The translations under genes were made by a program, and so were the position numbers. 30,194 nt of DNA from a virus, in IMG/VR virus record IMGVR_UViG_3300047377_000344, positions 1 through 30,194 of that record; one strand, written 5' to 3'. Below, one piece after another: positions 29,320 to 30,194 of this stretch. The notes beneath the pieces were generated by a model, which had not been told where the DNA came from, searched no databases, and was given only the letters and a program-made list of their open reading frames with translations. Each line of letters starts with the position of its first letter. Position 1 is the first letter of the stretch.

Positions 29320-29535
29320 TCAATCCCAGAACTTCGCATTAGGGTTTGCATACTTAGGCACACAGTACGCCGTCACGTTTTGCTGTGATGATATTCGATT
29401 GTTTTGCACCATTTTGTACTGACCAGATTCGATCATGTGGGCAAAGAAGTTACAGCGATCAATCGTGCGAAAGAAAAACCGCTCTTCGATTGGTGCGTTA
29501 TCGACCACAACAACGAGCAAAAACGCCATAATCAT
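29320..29535 (-). CDS. small secreted or membrane-anchored protein
   Basis: A 71-residue protein whose first 12 residues (MIMAFLLVVVVD) form a short hydrophobic segment without an obvious cleavage site or lipobox, followed by a soluble part with RFFFRTIDRCNFFAHMIE and NVTAYCVPKYANPNAKF containing two cysteines. The pattern of an N-terminal hydrophobic anchor plus conserved Cys in small marine phage lysis-region proteins looks familiar. The start overlaps the upstream stop (ATGA) and the stop is one base from the next start. A spanin-like role is possible but not shown. Confidence 0.66.
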   Translation of the reverse strand: MIMAFLLVVVVDNAPIEERFFFRTIDRCNFFAHMIESGQYKMVQNNRISSQQNVTAYCVPKYANPNAKFWD

Positions 29536-29996
29536 CCGAAGGCTTTAAGGATCAGCACGAAGATAAAAATTGCTAGGCCACCTCCAACAATCAAAGTCGT
29601 GCCGCCGACAAGGACTTGTTGAATCAATATTTGTCTTTCACGTTTTCTTTTTGCCACGAGCTTTGCGTGTGCCCTCCTGTCATGTTCCTGTTGCCTAATG
29701 GCGCGGTCATAATCCTCTAACAGCTTAGGGTCTGCGACAAGGAGCAAATCTCTCAAATCTTTTTGGTATCGCTCTTGGCTCCTGCGAAGCATTTGCAGCT
29801 TGAGGATGTCATTCTTAGAGAGAGCATTGAAAGCAGAGCTTTTGCGTTCTACCTCAAAACTGTTTAGAGCCTCTCCAAAGTCAGATACTAAAGCCATTGC
29901 CTGTTGGACGTTGGCTTTACCCTCATTGACGTTTTGGATCACCGTATTGATCTGCTGAAGGAGCATGCCAGCGGCTGCAACAGATTCAATTATCAT
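29532..29996 (-). CDS. coiled-coil protein with C-terminal TM
   Basis: A 154-residue protein. Residues 1-115 are helical and charged, with an ALNSFEVERKS segment and a long arginine/lysine-rich helix (RQQEHDRRAHAKLVAKRKRERQ); residues 126-152 form a strongly hydrophobic tail (LVGGTTLIVGGGLAIFIFVLIL). The architecture, a long cytoplasmic coiled coil anchored by a C-terminal membrane span, suits a membrane-associated phage accessory protein, possibly lysis timing. It is coupled to the downstream gene by ATGA. Confidence 0.7.
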   Translation of the reverse strand: MIIESVAAAGMLLQQINTVIQNVNEGKANVQQAMALVSDFGEALNSFEVERKSSAFNALSKNDILKLQMLRRSQERYQKDLRDLLLVADPKLLEDYDRAIRQQEHDRRAHAKLVAKRKRERQILIQQVLVGGTTLIVGGGLAIFIFVLILKAFG

Positions 29997-29999
29997 GGC

Positions 30000-30188
30000 T
30001 TACCCCATAAAAAACTGCGGCAACGCTGCTGCTGCAATCAATGCGTAGAGTCCGTAAATAAGGTGTTCTAGGTGCTTAAACTTGGCGCTACCTTCTGCAA
30101 GACGCTCTTCGATGCGCTCGTAACGCAAAGCACACTCACGCTCATGCGCGTTAACCTCAATCAATGCTTTTTCGCCTGCGTCGCTCAT
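30000..30188 (-). CDS. small XhlA-like coiled-coil/TM protein
   Basis: A 62-residue protein: charged coiled coil (residues 4-40, ECALRYERIEERLAEGSAKF and HLEHLIY) followed by a short hydrophobic end (IYGLYALIAAAALPQFF). The layout matches small hemolysin-XhlA-like or holin-partner proteins. It is the first late gene visible in the window; its upstream context is cut off 6 bases after the start, so the operon continues beyond the end. Confidence 0.66.
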   Translation of the reverse strand: MSDAGEKALIEVNAHERECALRYERIEERLAEGSAKFKHLEHLIYGLYALIAAAALPQFFMG

Positions 30189-30194
30189 ACCGAT

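Noticed and set aside
1-30194. Complete genome with terminal repeats
   Set aside because: The first and last bases share no repeat and the large terminase, portal and capsid genes are absent, so the window is a fragment.

Overview
The window is a piece of a double-stranded DNA tailed phage genome, most likely from an uncultured marine (podovirus-like) phage of a Gram-negative, possibly alphaproteobacterial, host. The evidence is a complete phage logic with no host genes: terminase small subunit, prim-pol/helicase, Sak4-type ATPase, DUF669-type ssDNA-binding protein, SF2 helicase, two PD-(D/E)XK-type nucleases, a tail nozzle-like protein, very large virion proteins, a GH24 lysozyme and a GTA-type 3-TM holin. 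Several small basic virion-module proteins look like families I associate with marine phage contigs. Large terminase, portal, major capsid protein and DNA polymerase are not here, so the window is a partial genome; no terminal repeat, integrase, tRNA or CRISPR array was seen.

Layout. (1) 1-4684, + strand: small early/accessory genes, including a GP88-domain protein and several zinc-ribbon proteins, separated by unusually structured intergenic DNA (G/C hairpins, a GATCCGCGGATC palindrome, and TATA-N8-AGGCCGCAAGCC blocks) and driven by at least one near-consensus sigma70 promoter (2788-2815). (2) 9119-4633, - strand: a small conserved protein, the prim-pol/helicase, a PP-loop (PAPS-reductase-like) protein, a zinc-ribbon protein and the terminase small subunit. 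The 384-bp gap 5302-5685 holds eight AGGTGCA iterons, two dyads and a perfect DnaA box (TTATCCACA), so it is a candidate replication origin or terminase recognition site. (3) 9263-15482, + strand: a recombination/replication operon (Sak4-like ATPase, DUF669 protein, HTH regulator, small proteins, SF2 helicase, exonuclease). (4) 30188-15479, - strand: one tightly coupled late operon: small membrane proteins and lysis genes (30188-28173), tail nozzle-like protein, four small proteins, four large virion proteins and, last, a DUF1064-type nuclease.

Nearly all junctions in the late operon are ATGA, TAATG or TGATG overlaps, implying translational coupling. The two convergent junctions (4633-4684 and 15479-15482) overlap at the coding level and leave no room for terminators. 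Four short genes that fall below common length cutoffs or are easily missed were found by reading the sequence: 2849-3013, 10979-11068, 12595-12771 and 29320-29535. Several starts were moved to better ribosome-binding contexts (1321, 2069, 3642, 8898, 11095, 12737, 21316, 29318).

Family names are recalled from motifs read by eye; no database search was run.
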